This document shows positions 25,388-35,314 of a stretch of DNA of 38,806 nt, one piece after another; position 1 is the first letter of the stretch, and each line of letters begins with the position of its first letter. The position numbers and the translations under genes were made by a program. The notes below the pieces were generated by a model, which saw only the letters and a program-made list of their open reading frames with translations, was not told the DNA's origin and did no database searches. This DNA is from Candidatus Pullibacteroides excrementavium (GTDB taxonomy: Bacteria; Bacteroidota; Bacteroidia; Bacteroidales; P3): assembly GCA_017694335.1 (NCBI GenBank), contig JADIMZ010000062.1, forward strand, positions 1-38,806, read 5' to 3'.

Positions 25388-25495
25388 ATGAATCAGTTAG
25401 TGATTAACGTGGAGAGTCTGGATATCCTGCGTAGTCTCCGAAAGGTTCTTAAGCAGATAAAGGGGGTGACAATAATGAAATCGGACAACTGTTAA
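25388..25495 (+). CDS. Small ORF resembling an antitoxin N-terminus (35 aa)
   Basis: ATG 25388 opens a 35-residue frame: MNQLVINVESLDILRSLRKV, then KQIKGVTIMK and a stop. This resembles the first strand-helix-strand of Bacteroidales antitoxins with L.INV.....L..L...L..L.GV, which usually run to 65-80 residues and precede a RelE-like toxin. No toxin follows. A -7 box TATGTTTG (25362-25369) precedes it. A truncated relic is the best reading; a real short peptide is possible. It is below the track's length limit. Confidence 0.45.
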   Translation: MNQLVINVESLDILRSLRKVLKQIKGVTIMKSDNC

Positions 25496-25636
25496 GATTT
25501 CCTCTTTTCTTTTTCGATGCTGACGACTTTTCCGTATCTTCGCTATTTGGAAAAGAAGACCTTCGGCAAAGCCTGCTGTATGCGTGATGCGTTAGAAATC
25601 AAATGGATAGGCTTTGATGGTCAGAAAGGGCATTGT

Positions 25637-26743
25637 ATGAGAACACATTATTTGATAATCCTTTGTTGCGCGTTCCTCGGTTTGCTGTCCTGTGCGGAGA
25701 AGAAGCCCCGGCAGGAGAACGCGCAAGCCGCCTTGGTGCCTGTCACGGTTGTCCCGGTAGGCATCGATACCAATCTGCGGACATCTTCCTATGTGGGAAC
25801 AGTGGAAGCCGACAAGTCTGCCACGTTGTCCGCCCGTTATCCCGGCAGGCTCGATTCATTGAAAGTGAAGGCCGGAGACGAAGTGAAGCAAGGCCAGGTC
25901 TTGGCCGTGATAAGTTCCCAAAGCGTGGAAAGCAGCTTGAAGATGACCGAAGCCACTTTGGCACAGGCAGAGGACGGTTACCGCCGCGTGCTGCAGGTGC
26001 ATGAGAGCGGCAGCATAGCCGATGTGCAGTTGGTGGAAGTCCAGTCCAAGTTGGCGCAGGCGAGGGCAGCGGCCGAGGCGGCAAGACAGGCGGCCGAAGA
26101 CTGCCGGGTCAAAGCCCCTTTCGACGGAGTGGTGGGCGACCTCCAGATAGAAGAAGGCGTGGAAGTATCTCCCTTGCAGCCCTTGATGCGGGTCATGGAT
26201 ATTTCCACGGTCAAAGTCCGGTTTCCCGTGCCAGAGTCGGAAATCGGCAAGCTGCAGGTGGGCGATGAAGCTGCCGTGGAAATCCCTGCCTTAGACAATC
26301 ATCGTTTCCGCGCCCGGATGATGGAAAAAGGCATGACGGCATCCCTGCTCTCCCATACCTATGATTGCAAGCTCGAACCTCTGGATTCGGTGCAGGGCCT
26401 GATGCCCGGCATGGTCGGCAAGGTCTATATGGATGTCCTTTACGACAGGGGCGTTGTCATTCCGGCCTCTACCGTCCAGATGGATGCTCAGGGCAAATAT
26501 GTCTGGGTGGTGAACCCGGAACGGAAAGTGGAGAAACGCTATGTGGAAGTGGCCGGCTTTTCCGGGAAAGGCGTTATCGTTTCAAACGGTTTTGAATCCG
26601 ATGACTTGCTGATTGTGGAAGGCAGCCGCAAGGTCAGCACCGGGATGCAGGTGGAGGTTCGGATGGCGCAATCGGCGGAATCTCAATCTGCTGCTAAGCC
26701 ATCGGAAGAATCCCAATCCCGCTCAAAACTTGGAAAGGAGTAG
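25637..26743 (+). CDS. RND efflux periplasmic adaptor (membrane fusion protein), lipoprotein
   Basis: This 368-residue adaptor links the inner-membrane pump to the outer-membrane channel. A lipoprotein signal with lipobox LLSC (Cys19) is followed by the split lipoyl domain (SATLSARYPGRLDSLKVKAGDEVKQGQVLAVI ... CRVKAPFDGVVGDLQIEEGVEV). A helical hairpin (about 95-150) lies between the halves, then a beta-barrel and membrane-proximal domain to about 345. The tail is Ser/Gln-rich. I chose ATG 25637 because it starts the lipoprotein signal; the 40 residues before it in the track are not signal-like. It lies 6 bp before the pump gene. Confidence 0.92.
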   Translation: MRTHYLIILCCAFLGLLSCAEKKPRQENAQAALVPVTVVPVGIDTNLRTSSYVGTVEADKSATLSARYPGRLDSLKVKAGDEVKQGQVLAVISSQSVESSLKMTEATLAQAEDGYRRVLQVHESGSIADVQLVEVQSKLAQARAAAEAARQAAEDCRVKAPFDGVVGDLQIEEGVEVSPLQPLMRVMDISTVKVRFPVPESEIGKLQVGDEAAVEIPALDNHRFRARMMEKGMTASLLSHTYDCKLEPLDSVQGLMPGMVGKVYMDVLYDRGVVIPASTVQMDAQGKYVWVVNPERKVEKRYVEVAGFSGKGVIVSNGFESDDLLIVEGSRKVSTGMQVEVRMAQSAESQSAAKPSEESQSRSKLGKE

Positions 26744-26749
26744 CGCGTC

Positions 26750-29700
26750 ATGGAAAGAGGCTCAGATAAAGGTTCGGGCATTATCCGGAGCATGATTCAT
26801 CAGAAGAAGATAGTCTATCTGATTCTTTTTCTGTTGATAGCTATCGGCATCGCCGGGCTTTCGCGCATGAACAAGGACGAGTTCCCCACCTTTGAAATCA
26901 AACAGGGGCTTGTGGCGGGCGTTTATCCCGGCGCGTCGGCCAAGGAAGTAGAGGAACAGCTTACCAAGCCATTGGAAGACATTTTGTTCTCGTTTTCGGA
27001 GGTGAACCGTGAAACCACCTATTCCTATTCCAAGGACGGTATCTGCTATATCTATGTAGATTTGACCGTTCCGGCCAAGGAGAAGGACGAAGCCTGGTCC
27101 AAGATCAAGCTTCGGTTGGATGCGGCCAAAATGACCCTGCCGCCCGGAGTCTTGGCGGTGGCGGTCGTGGACAATTTCAGTTCGGTTTCCGCCTTGCTGA
27201 TAGCCTTGGAATCGGCAGATAAGAGCTATCGGGAAATGCAGGAATATGCCGAAGACCTTTCGGAACGGCTCAAATCGATTCCTGCCACGGCCAATGTGAG
27301 CATCGTGGGGACCCAGAGCGAGGAAATCGCCGTCACCGTGGACATGGACAAGCTGTCGGCCTACGGTATCAGCCCTTCCGCCTTGATGCTCAACTACCAG
27401 ACTTCCGGCCTTCAGCTTTTAGGCGGGACATTCAAGACCGATTACGCTTATTCGCCGATACATATCAAGAGCCTGGTGGCTTCCGAGGAGGAAATCGCCA
27501 ACCATATCGTCTATATGGATCCGGGCGGCAATACGATTCGGCTCAAGGATATTGCCAAGATAGAACGCCGTTACAAAGAACCTTCGTCCTTGGTCAAGTA
27601 TAACGGGCATACCGCCTTGATTCTCTCTATCGAGATGCGGCCCGACAACAATATCGTGGCTTTCGGCGAGGAGGTGGACAAGGTGCTGGACGAATTTGCG
27701 ACCCAGTTGCCGGAGAGCGTGACGATGAGCCGGATTACCGATCAGCCCAAGGTGGTGGGCAGTTCGGTCTATTCTTTCCTGCGCGACTTGCTGATTTCGA
27801 TGGCGGTGGTGATTTTCGTGATGCTGATGCTTTTCCCGATGCGTTCGGCCCTGATTGCCAGTTCCGGGGTGCCGGTCTGCACGGCGGTGGCCTTGGCTTT
27901 GATGTACCTTTTCGGCATCGACCTCAATACGGTGACTTTGGCCTCCTTGATTGTGGTCTTGGGGATGATTGTGGACGATTCCATCATCACGATGGACGGT
28001 TATATGAACTATCTCGGGCAGGGCTATTCGCGTATCGATGCGGCTTGTGCCAGTGCCAAGGAGCTTTTCATGCCGATGTTCATGGCCACGACAGCCATCT
28101 GCGTGATGTTTTTCCCGAGCCTGAAGGTGATTACCGGTTACCTCGGCGAATTCGTCAGCTATTTCCCTTGGGTGGTCACGATTGCCTTGGGTACTTCGTT
28201 GGCCTATGCGATGTTAGTAGTGCCTTCGCTGGAAGTCCGTTTCATCGGCAGTGCGCGGGCGGAAGGCAACAGCCTGCTGGCGCGTGTCCAGAAACGTTTC
28301 TTCGACGGGATGCAGAACGGGTACGAACGCTTGCAGGCGATTTGCTTCAAGTATCCCCGTCGGACCTTGCTGTTAGGCTTGGGCACGGTGGTCTTGGGCG
28401 TGGTCTTTTTCTTCCAGCTCAATATCCAGATGATGCCGATGGCGGCGCGGGAATATTTCGCCGTGGAGATTTATCTGGAAAACAATGCCGGCTTGGAGCA
28501 GACCGAAAAGGTGGCCGATTCCATGCAGCGGCTGCTGACAGCCGACCGGAGGGTCAAGTCGGTGACTTCGTTCATCGGAACGGGCGCGCCGCGTTTCAAT
28601 GCGATTTACGTGCCGATGCTGCCCGGTTCGAACACGGCCCAGCTGATTGTGACCACGACATCCTTGCGGGCCACCGAGGCCTTGTTGCAGGAATGCCAGC
28701 AGAAATACGAGCATCTGTTTCCCGGCGCGCTGCTGAGGTTCAAGCAGATGGATTACCAGGCGGTGACCGCGCCGGTGGCCATCGAGTTCAGGGGAGCCGA
28801 TCCGGAAGTCCTCAAGCCTTTGGCGGACAGCCTCCGGCATTTCCTGTCGGGCATGGGGGATGTGCTGCAATGGGTGCATACCGATTGCGATGGCTATGTG
28901 AGCTCGATTGATATTTCTTTGGATCCGGACGAGGCTTCCCGCTTGGGTATCAACAAGAGCATGGTTTCCCTTTCGTTGTCGGGGGCGTTCAACGGGATGC
29001 CGGTCGCCACGGTCTGGGAAGGGGAGAAGCCCGTGCCGGTGACGCTCTACAGCGAAGCCGTGTCCCGGCAGATGGACTATTCCACGTTGGAAAACTATTT
29101 GCTGCCGACCCTGTATCCGGGCGTTTCGGTGCCTTTGCGGCAAGTGGCCAAGATGCAGCCGGGATGGGAGCTGGAGTCGTATCCCCGCAAGGCGGGCGAA
29201 TCCTGTCTGACCGTGACGGCCGATATGAAATACGAATGCAGCCAGCCGGAAGCGATGAAACATATCAAAGCCTTTGTGGAAAGCCATATTAAACCGAACC
29301 TGCCGGAGGGGGCGAGGGTGGAATATGCCGGGCTTTCTGCCATCAACAAGGATGTGGGGCCGGAAATCATGATGGCATTCATCTGCGCGGTGGCCGTCTT
29401 GTTCTTCTTCCTGCTGTTCCATTTCAAGAAAATCTCGATTGCGGTGCTCACCTTGGTGCTGAGCGTGCTTTGTTTCTTCGGGGCGTTCTTGGGGCTGTGG
29501 GTGTTCCGGCTCGACTTCGGGCTGACGGCGGTCCTGGGGCTTATCAGCTTGGTGGGCATCATCGTGCGCAACGGGATTATCATGTTCGAGTATGCCGAGG
29601 AACTCCGTTTTGAACGAGGGATGCCATTGAAGGAAGCGGCCGAAGAGGCCGGGAAGCGGCGTATGCGGCCTATCTTCCTGACTTCCTGCACGACCGCTTT

Positions 29701-29914
29701 GGGCGTGTTGCCGATGATTCTCAGCGGGGACTTCCTGTGGAAGCCGATGGGCGTGGTGATCTGTTTCGGGACCATGCTTTCGATTATCCTGATTGTGCTG
29801 ATTATGCCGGTGTCTTACTGGCAGATTTTCCAGATAGGCGAGAAGCGGCGGATAGCCAAGCAAAGGAATTTGAGTCAGGCATTGCAAACGAGGGAAGGAG
29901 GAGAGCATGAATAA
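26750..29914 (+). CDS. RND-family efflux permease (AcrB/HAE-like)
   Basis: The 1054-residue proton-driven exporter has the standard two-fold RND layout. TM1 (about 20-38) and a large periplasmic loop are followed by the TM2-6 bundle (about 340-480), another large loop, and the TM8-12 bundle (about 870-1030). The transmembrane acidic pair is seen in VVLGMIVDDSIITMDG. The N-terminus DEFPTFEIKQGLVAGVYPGASAKEVEEQL is typical of the group. An alternative start at 26792 (MIHQKK) exists. The stop overlaps the TolC-like gene by 8 bp. Substrate cannot be told; drugs, bile acids or lipids are all possible. Confidence 0.95.
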   Translation: MERGSDKGSGIIRSMIHQKKIVYLILFLLIAIGIAGLSRMNKDEFPTFEIKQGLVAGVYPGASAKEVEEQLTKPLEDILFSFSEVNRETTYSYSKDGICYIYVDLTVPAKEKDEAWSKIKLRLDAAKMTLPPGVLAVAVVDNFSSVSALLIALESADKSYREMQEYAEDLSERLKSIPATANVSIVGTQSEEIAVTVDMDKLSAYGISPSALMLNYQTSGLQLLGGTFKTDYAYSPIHIKSLVASEEEIANHIVYMDPGGNTIRLKDIAKIERRYKEPSSLVKYNGHTALILSIEMRPDNNIVAFGEEVDKVLDEFATQLPESVTMSRITDQPKVVGSSVYSFLRDLLISMAVVIFVMLMLFPMRSALIASSGVPVCTAVALALMYLFGIDLNTVTLASLIVVLGMIVDDSIITMDGYMNYLGQGYSRIDAACASAKELFMPMFMATTAICVMFFPSLKVITGYLGEFVSYFPWVVTIALGTSLAYAMLVVPSLEVRFIGSARAEGNSLLARVQKRFFDGMQNGYERLQAICFKYPRRTLLLGLGTVVLGVVFFFQLNIQMMPMAAREYFAVEIYLENNAGLEQTEKVADSMQRLLTADRRVKSVTSFIGTGAPRFNAIYVPMLPGSNTAQLIVTTTSLRATEALLQECQQKYEHLFPGALLRFKQMDYQAVTAPVAIEFRGADPEVLKPLADSLRHFLSGMGDVLQWVHTDCDGYVSSIDISLDPDEASRLGINKSMVSLSLSGAFNGMPVATVWEGEKPVPVTLYSEAVSRQMDYSTLENYLLPTLYPGVSVPLRQVAKMQPGWELESYPRKAGESCLTVTADMKYECSQPEAMKHIKAFVESHIKPNLPEGARVEYAGLSAINKDVGPEIMMAFICAVAVLFFFLLFHFKKISIAVLTLVLSVLCFFGAFLGLWVFRLDFGLTAVLGLISLVGIIVRNGIIMFEYAEELRFERGMPLKEAAEEAGKRRMRPIFLTSCTTALGVLPMILSGDFLWKPMGVVICFGTMLSIILIVLIMPVSYWQIFQIGEKRRIAKQRNLSQALQTREGGEHE

Positions 29915-31412
29915 TCTAAGGAGGAACATACGCTTGGGATTAGGCGGTTTTGCCTTGATGTTGGGCGGCTTATGTGGATTGTACGGGCTTGGAACCGGAG
30001 GCTCGCTTCAGGCGCAGACGGTTCAAGGCCAGATGGTGCAGGGAGCGTCTTCGGAATCCGTTTCCACTCCGGCTCTCCGGCTCGAACTCTCGGTGGAGGA
30101 CTGCCGTCAGATGGCCTTGCAGAACAGCATGGCCGTCAAGAACGCCCGTTTGGACATCTTGTCGGCTCGCGCCCAGAAACAGGAAGCCTTGGCGGCTTAT
30201 TTCCCCAGTGTATCCGCTACGGCTTTCGGATTCGCTGCCTTGCAGCCCATGCTTGAAATCGGATTGACCGACATTCTCGGTACGTCCGATTTTGCGGTCC
30301 GCTTGCAGGAACTCATGGACGAGTTGGCAACGCAGTATGGCTTCAATGCCGAATATACGATGCTGCACCGGGGATTCATGGCTTCGGTTTCGGCCATGCA
30401 GCCCCTCTTTGCCGGAGGACGCATCGTGAACGGCAACCGTTTAGCCGCCGTGGGTGTGGAAGCGGCTGCCTTGCAGGAACAGATTGCCGTGCGGGATATG
30501 GACAAGGAGGTGGAAAGCGGCTACTGGCAGGTGGTTTCCTTGCAGGAAAAACGGGTCACTTTGAAAGAGTTGGCCACATTGCTGGATACCTTGTACAAGG
30601 ATGTCGCTTCGGCTCGCAGGGCCGGTCTGGCCACGGAAAACGATGTGATGCAGGTGGAACTCAAGCGGGATGAGGTCCGTTCGGGCTTTATCCAGGTGGA
30701 GAGTGGCATCAAATTGGCCAAGATGAACCTGTTCAATACAATAGGTTTGGAATACAATCCTTATCAGAGCGTGGTCTTGGATTCGCTGCCGGTCTTGGAC
30801 AGCATTTTCCTGACCGACTGCTTGGATTCCTTGCTGCCGCCTTCCTCGTATTTCGTGCCGGAAGAGGAAATCGCTTCCCGCCAGCAGGAGATGCGTCTGT
30901 TGGATCTCTCGGTCGATGCCTCCCGGCTTCAGAAGAAGATGGCCTTGGGCGAGGCATTGCCCCAGATCGGCATCGGCGGCTCGTATGGCTACGGCAACCT
31001 GCTAAACAACGGGGAGTTCAACGGGGCGGTCTATGTGATGGCGCAGATTCCCCTTTCGGACTGGGGCAAGACGGCACGCAAGATGCAGCGTCTGGGATAT
31101 CAGATGGAAAAGGCCGAGAACGAGCGGGATTTCTTGCAGCAGCAGATTCTGTTGCAGATACGCAAGCTTTGGCTCGATTTGACGGTGGCCTGGGATCAGT
31201 TGCAGATAGCCCGGAAGAGCGAGGCCACGGCACGGGCCAGCGTGGAGAAGCTCAATGCCTATTACCGGGCCGGGATGTCGCCTCTGTCGGAGCTATTGCA
31301 GGCGCAGACCCAGCTCCGCTCGGTGGCCGACAAATGCGTGGATCAGAAAATCGCCTACCGGAATGCTTTGCAGGACTATCTTTCCCGTTGCGGTGCTGGA
31401 ACGGAAAAGTGA
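29907..31412 (+). CDS. TolC-family outer-membrane efflux channel
   Basis: This 501-residue protein has a long signal peptide (up to about LQAQT) and two repeats of the TolC helical-barrel fold. The first begins LELSVEDCRQMALQNSMAVKNARLDI; the second contains QMEKAENERDFLQQQILLQIRKLWLDL, AYYRAGMSPLSELLQAQTQLRS and KIAYRNALQDYL. It forms the trimeric outer-membrane exit duct for the RND pump encoded just upstream. The start overlaps the pump gene by 8 bp, giving translational coupling. Confidence 0.93.
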   Translation: MNNLRRNIRLGLGGFALMLGGLCGLYGLGTGGSLQAQTVQGQMVQGASSESVSTPALRLELSVEDCRQMALQNSMAVKNARLDILSARAQKQEALAAYFPSVSATAFGFAALQPMLEIGLTDILGTSDFAVRLQELMDELATQYGFNAEYTMLHRGFMASVSAMQPLFAGGRIVNGNRLAAVGVEAAALQEQIAVRDMDKEVESGYWQVVSLQEKRVTLKELATLLDTLYKDVASARRAGLATENDVMQVELKRDEVRSGFIQVESGIKLAKMNLFNTIGLEYNPYQSVVLDSLPVLDSIFLTDCLDSLLPPSSYFVPEEEIASRQQEMRLLDLSVDASRLQKKMALGEALPQIGIGGSYGYGNLLNNGEFNGAVYVMAQIPLSDWGKTARKMQRLGYQMEKAENERDFLQQQILLQIRKLWLDLTVAWDQLQIARKSEATARASVEKLNAYYRAGMSPLSELLQAQTQLRSVADKCVDQKIAYRNALQDYLSRCGAGTEK

Positions 31413-31558
31413 TTTTCCCTGAATCCTTTTACTTTGCCGCGGGACACGACACGGAGCGGCCGCTTTGGTTCTGTACCCGTGTGTGGCTCTCGGGAAAAGA
31501 CAGGAGAATGCCTATTTCTTGGTTTAGCGTGGGATTGAATCCAGCCTTGCAGCGATGC
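31413..31558. other. Convergent intergenic region, efflux operon / SulP gene
   Basis: This 146-bp gap lies between convergent genes. GC-rich imperfect pairing is possible, but I see no clear terminator with a T run and no small gene. Confidence 0.4.
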
Positions 31559-33241
31559 TTACAGCAGCGCGTTGGCTCTTTCCAAAGCGATATGGATATT
31601 GTCGCAGACGTTCTCCTTGCCTACAATCTTGTAAAAGTCCGATTTTTCCAAGGTCTCCCGTACATGCGGGTTCACACCGGAGAGGATGATCCGGATTCCG
31701 TCTTTCTGCGCCATCTGGCAGAGCGATTCCAGGTTGTGCAAGCCCGATGAGTCGATGAAAGGCACGCGCCGCATCCGGATAATCCGTACTTTGGGCCGGT
31801 CGCCGATAGTCTTCATCGTGTCCTCGAACTTGTTAGCGATTCCGAAGAAATAAGGCCCGTTGATTTCGTAGATTTCCACCCCTTTCGGAATCGAAAGGTT
31901 TTCCTCGTGCATGATGATGTCCGACTCCTGCTGGGGATCCAGCTCGTTGGTGATGACCGAAATCTGGGTCGTTTCCATGACCCGTTTGATGAAGAGGATG
32001 CAGGCAATCACAAGCCCCACTTCGATGGCTACCGTCAGGTCGAAGACCACCGTCAGGAAAAAGGTCAGGAACAGCACCGCCACATCGCTTTTGGGATTGC
32101 GCAGCAAGGCTTTGAAGGTGCGCCAGCCGCTCATGTTGTAAGAAACTACCACCAAGATGCCCGCCAGGCAGCCCATCGGGATGTATTTGGCTAAGGGCAT
32201 CAGGCAAATCAGAATCAAAAGCAGCACTACCGCATGGATGATGCCTGCCACCGGGGTCTTGCCCCCGTTGTTGATATTGGTCATGGTCCGGGCAATCGCG
32301 CCGGTGGCCGGAATGCCGCCGAAAAGCGGGGTCAGCATATTGGCTACCCCTTGGGCGATCAGTTCCGTGTTGGAGTTATGGCGGTCGCCGATGACCCCGT
32401 CGGCCACGGTAGCCGATAGCAGGCTTTCAATTGCGCCGAGGAGCGCAATCGTCACCGCCACCGGGAAAAGGTTCTTGACAGCCTCCCAGTCCAAGGCGGG
32501 CAGGGCAGCCTGCGGCAGTTGGGACGAAATCGAGAAACGGTCTCCGATGGTAGGGATGTTGCTTACCAAGCCGTATTCTTTCAGGAAATACACGCCGAGA
32601 GTGACAAGCACGATAGCCACTAACGAGCCAGGGACTTTTTTCAGGAACTTGACTTTGGGGCTGAGGGCGATGATGAGGATGCTGAGGATGCTCACCAAGG
32701 CATTCCCCCAGTTGACGGTATCGAAATGCTTGAAATACAGCAGCCATTTGCCAATAAAGTCTCCCGGCACTTTTTCGCCCTGGAAATCCAGTCCGAACAC
32801 ATCGGCAATCTGGGTCGTGAAAATCGTGACCGCGATTCCCGCCGTGAAACCCACGATGATGGGGTAGGGGATGAACTTGATGATGGTGCCGAGCTTGAAT
32901 ACGCCCAAGAGGATCAGCAGCACGCCGGCCATCAGGGTCGCCACCGTGAGGCCTTCGAAGCCGTACTGCTGGATAATGCCGTATATGATGACGATGAAAG
33001 CCCCGGTAGGCCCGCCGATCTGCACCTTGCTTCCGCCCAGGAGCGAGATGATGAATCCGGCCACGATGGCGGTGATGATGCCTTTTTCCGGGCTGACCCC
33101 GGAGGCGATGCCGAAGGCGATGGCCAAGGGGAGGGCGACGATGCCGACGATGACCCCGGCCATCAGGTCGGAAAGGAATGAATTGCGGTTGTAGCCTTTC
33201 AGGCAGGAGAACAGCTTGGGCTGGAAGTCGAGTCTTTTCAT
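31559..33241 (-). CDS. SulP-family inorganic anion transporter with STAS domain
   Basis: The 560-residue inner-membrane transporter carries sulfate, bicarbonate or a similar anion. The SulP core is clear (LSDLMAGVIVGIVALPLAIAFGIASG at the N-terminus; IQIGGPTGAFIVI-type motif seen as VQIGGPTGAF; ESLLSATVADGVIGDRHNSNTELIAQGVAN). The C-terminal cytoplasmic STAS domain (about 440-560) has the phosphorylation-type motif FIDSSGLHNLE (near residue 497). By family knowledge the STAS domain regulates transport. Substrate is not decided by the sequence; sulfate would fit the sulfonolipid theme, but that is speculation. It is a single gene convergent with the efflux operon. Confidence 0.93.
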   Translation of the reverse strand: MKRLDFQPKLFSCLKGYNRNSFLSDLMAGVIVGIVALPLAIAFGIASGVSPEKGIITAIVAGFIISLLGGSKVQIGGPTGAFIVIIYGIIQQYGFEGLTVATLMAGVLLILLGVFKLGTIIKFIPYPIIVGFTAGIAVTIFTTQIADVFGLDFQGEKVPGDFIGKWLLYFKHFDTVNWGNALVSILSILIIALSPKVKFLKKVPGSLVAIVLVTLGVYFLKEYGLVSNIPTIGDRFSISSQLPQAALPALDWEAVKNLFPVAVTIALLGAIESLLSATVADGVIGDRHNSNTELIAQGVANMLTPLFGGIPATGAIARTMTNINNGGKTPVAGIIHAVVLLLILICLMPLAKYIPMGCLAGILVVVSYNMSGWRTFKALLRNPKSDVAVLFLTFFLTVVFDLTVAIEVGLVIACILFIKRVMETTQISVITNELDPQQESDIIMHEENLSIPKGVEIYEINGPYFFGIANKFEDTMKTIGDRPKVRIIRMRRVPFIDSSGLHNLESLCQMAQKDGIRIILSGVNPHVRETLEKSDFYKIVGKENVCDNIHIALERANALL

Positions 33242-33583
33242 GGCGTGACCTGTCTTCTATACCTATATATAATATGTGAATGTTCGATAATGTTTCCTTC
33301 GGTTTTCGAGGGAAAAAGCGCGCAAAAGTATAAAATCTCGGGCAGACATGGCCGAAGTGTGCTCCAAAATGTGTACCTTTACCTATTGTTTCGCCGGATT
33401 GATTTCCTAAAGGGAGAAAATTATTGGATGCTGATGTTTTTTGTAGTCTGCTTAAAATGAATGATTTGGTTGGTTTTGCAAGGCAATGGCAAAAAAATAT
33501 TGCAAAAAAGAGGCGAGAAAATTTGGTATTATAAAAATTCGTTGTATTTTTGCAGTCCTTTTTGCGACAGGCAGCGTGAGAAC
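33242..33583. other. Divergent AT-rich intergenic region before the tRNA/tuf block
   Basis: It holds a minus-strand -7 box TACTTTTG (33323-33330) for the SulP gene and the promoter of the tRNA operon at 33522-33552. The ORFs at 33245 and 33461 are short and not convincing; the second reads through tRNA-Thr. Confidence 0.65.
33522..33552 (+). promoter_or_regulatory. Promoter of the tRNA-tuf operon
   Basis: TTTG (33522-33525), a 19-nt spacer and TATTTTTG (33545-33552) match the Bacteroidota -33/-7 pattern. The first tRNA begins 31 bp later. Confidence 0.8.
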
Positions 33584-33656
33584 GCCAATATAGCTCAGTT
33601 GGTAGAGCAGCTGATTTGTAATCAGCCGGTCGTGGGTTCGAGTCCCTCTATTGGCT
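33584..33656 (+). tRNA. tRNA-Thr (anticodon TGT)
   Basis: Acceptor arms GCCAATA / TATTGGC, anticodon loop TTTGTAA in stem GCTGA/TCAGC, T arm with GGTTCGAGTCC. CCA is not encoded. Confidence 0.96.
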
Positions 33657-33700
33657 CAAACAATCCACGGTAAAGCTGCGGGGAAGCAAAACGGAAATCT

Positions 33701-33782
33701 GGGAGGATTCCAGAGCGGTCAAATGGAACAGACTGTAAATCTGTCGGCTTAGCCTTCGAAGGTTCGAATCCTTCTCCTCCCA
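33701..33782 (+). tRNA. tRNA-Tyr (anticodon GTA)
   Basis: Acceptor arms GGGAGGA / TCCTCCC, anticodon loop CTGTAAA, and a long variable arm (TCGGCTTAGCCTTCGA) as expected for a class II tRNA. CCA is not encoded. Confidence 0.96.
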
Positions 33783-33789
33783 CTAGAAC

Positions 33790-33865
33790 GCGGAAGTAGC
33801 TCATTTGGTAGAGCGGTAGCCTTCCAAGCTACAGGCGGCGGGTTCGAGCCCCGTCTTCCGCTCCA
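33790..33865 (+). tRNA. tRNA-Gly (anticodon TCC)
   Basis: Acceptor arms GCGGAAG / CTTCCGC, anticodon loop CTTCCAA in stem GTAGC/GCTAC. The 3' CCA is encoded (CTCCA). Confidence 0.96.
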
Positions 33866-33878
33866 AGTTCAAAGAAAT

Positions 33879-33953
<75 letters not shown>

Positions 33954-34013
33954 GGCGGGGGCAAAAGGTTTGCTTCACGCAAATTTGTTTATACACTTAA
34001 AACATTTTCAAAT

Positions 34014-35201
34014 ATGGCAAAAGAAACTTTTGTGCGTACCAAACCCCACGTAAACATTGGTACCATCGGTCACGTTGACCACGGCAAGACCACCTTGACC
34101 GCCGCTATCACAACCGTTCTCGCTAAGAAGGGTTTGTCCGAAGTAAAATCTTTCGATTCTATCGATAACGCTCCTGAAGAAAAAGAACGTGGTATTACCA
34201 TCAATACCGCTCACGTTGAATACCAGACCGAATCCCGTCACTATGCTCACGTAGACTGCCCGGGTCACGCCGACTATGTTAAGAACATGGTTACCGGTGC
34301 TGCCCAGATGGACGGTGCTATCTTGGTAGTAGCTGCTACCGATGGTCCTATGCCCCAAACTCGTGAACACATCCTGTTGGCTCGTCAGGTAGGTGTGCCC
34401 CGTATCGTTGTTTTCATGAACAAGGTTGACTTGGTGGACGACCCCGAGTTGCTCGACCTCGTTGAAATGGAAATCCGTGAACTGCTTTCGTTCTACGAAT
34501 ACGATGGCGACAATACGCCTATCATCCGCGGTTCCGCTTTGGGTGCCTTGAACGGCGAACCGAAGTGGGAAGAAAAGGTGATGGAATTGATGGCTGCTGT
34601 TGACGAATGGATTCCTCTGCCCAAGCGTGATGTAGATAAGGATTTCTTGATGCCTATCGAAGACGTGTTCTCGATTACCGGTCGTGGTACTGTTGCTACC
34701 GGTCGTATCGAATCCGGTGTTATCAACTCGGGCGATCCCGTTGAAATCATCGGTATGGGTGATGAAAAACTGAAATCCACGGTAACCGGTGTTGAAATGT
34801 TCCGCAAGATTCTGGAACGTGGTGAAGCTGGTGACAACGTAGGTTTGCTGTTGCGTGGTATTGAAAAAGATCAGATCCGTCGTGGTATGGTTATCGCCAA
34901 GCCCGGTTCTGTAACCCCGCACAAGCACTTCAAAGCTCAGGTTTATATCCTGAAGAAAGAAGAAGGTGGTCGTCACACGCCGTTCCACAACAACTATCGT
35001 CCTCAGTTCTACTTCCGTACAACTGACGTAACCGGTGAAATCGTCCTGCCGCAGGGTGTAGAAATGGTTATGCCTGGCGATAACTTGACGATTGAAGTTA
35101 AGTTGCTGGCTCCTATCGCTATGAACCAGAACCTCCGCTTCGCTATCCGTGAAGGTGGTAGAACGGTTGGTGCCGGTCAGGTAACCGAAATTCTCGACTA
35201 A
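34014..35201 (+). CDS. tuf: Elongation factor Tu
   Basis: EF-Tu is the GTPase that delivers aminoacyl-tRNA to the ribosome. The 395-residue protein carries all G motifs: GHVDHGKTT (G1), RGITI (G2), DCPGHADYV (G3), NKVD (G4) and the G5-region GSALGAL. Domains 2 and 3 follow ([26 protein letters not shown]). The start is ATG 34014 ([11 protein letters not shown]). The track's start at 33909 lies inside tRNA-Thr and adds 35 false residues. Codon use is strongly biased to GGT, CGT and GTT, as expected for a very highly expressed gene. It sits directly after four tRNA genes. Confidence 0.99.
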   Translation: MAKETFVRTKPHVNIGTIGHVDHGKTTLTAAITTVLAKKGLSEVKSFDSIDNAPEEKERGITINTAHVEYQTESRHYAHVDCPGHADYVKNMVTGAAQMDGAILVVAATDGPMPQTREHILLARQVGVPRIVVFMNKVDLVDDPELLDLVEMEIRELLSFYEYDGDNTPIIRGSALGALNGEPKWEEKVMELMAAVDEWIPLPKRDVDKDFLMPIEDVFSITGRGTVATGRIESGVINSGDPVEIIGMGDEKLKSTVTGVEMFRKILERGEAGDNVGLLLRGIEKDQIRRGMVIAKPGSVTPHKHFKAQVYILKKEEGGRHTPFHNNYRPQFYFRTTDVTGEIVLPQGVEMVMPGDNLTIEVKLLAPIAMNQNLRFAIREGGRTVGAGQVTEILD

Positions 35202-35247
35202 TCTCAGTCTCGGACTGATAAATATGGGGATTTAATCCTCGCTATGA

Positions 35248-35305
35248 GCGGGTTTGTTCCTGAGGGGGTCGGTCAAGAACGAACCTTTTACAGGGGTGAA
35301 CCCGC
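35248..35305 (+). promoter_or_regulatory. Structured region between tuf and tRNA-Trp
   Basis: GCGGGTT (35248-35254) pairs with AACCCGC (35299-35305), with an inner GTTC/GAAC pairing. It may be a processing site that frees tRNA-Trp from the tuf transcript, or a partial terminator; no T run follows. Confidence 0.4.
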
Positions 35306-35314
35306 AAATAGTTT

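Noticed and set aside
28373-29929. 518-codon open frame on the minus strand
   Set aside because: It is antisense to the RND pump gene, with His/Gln/Arg-rich shadow composition and no recognisable domain.
33622-33804. Minus-strand ORF containing GGEGFEPSKAKPTDLQSVPF
   Set aside because: It is an antisense read-through of the tRNA-Thr and tRNA-Tyr genes, not a protein.
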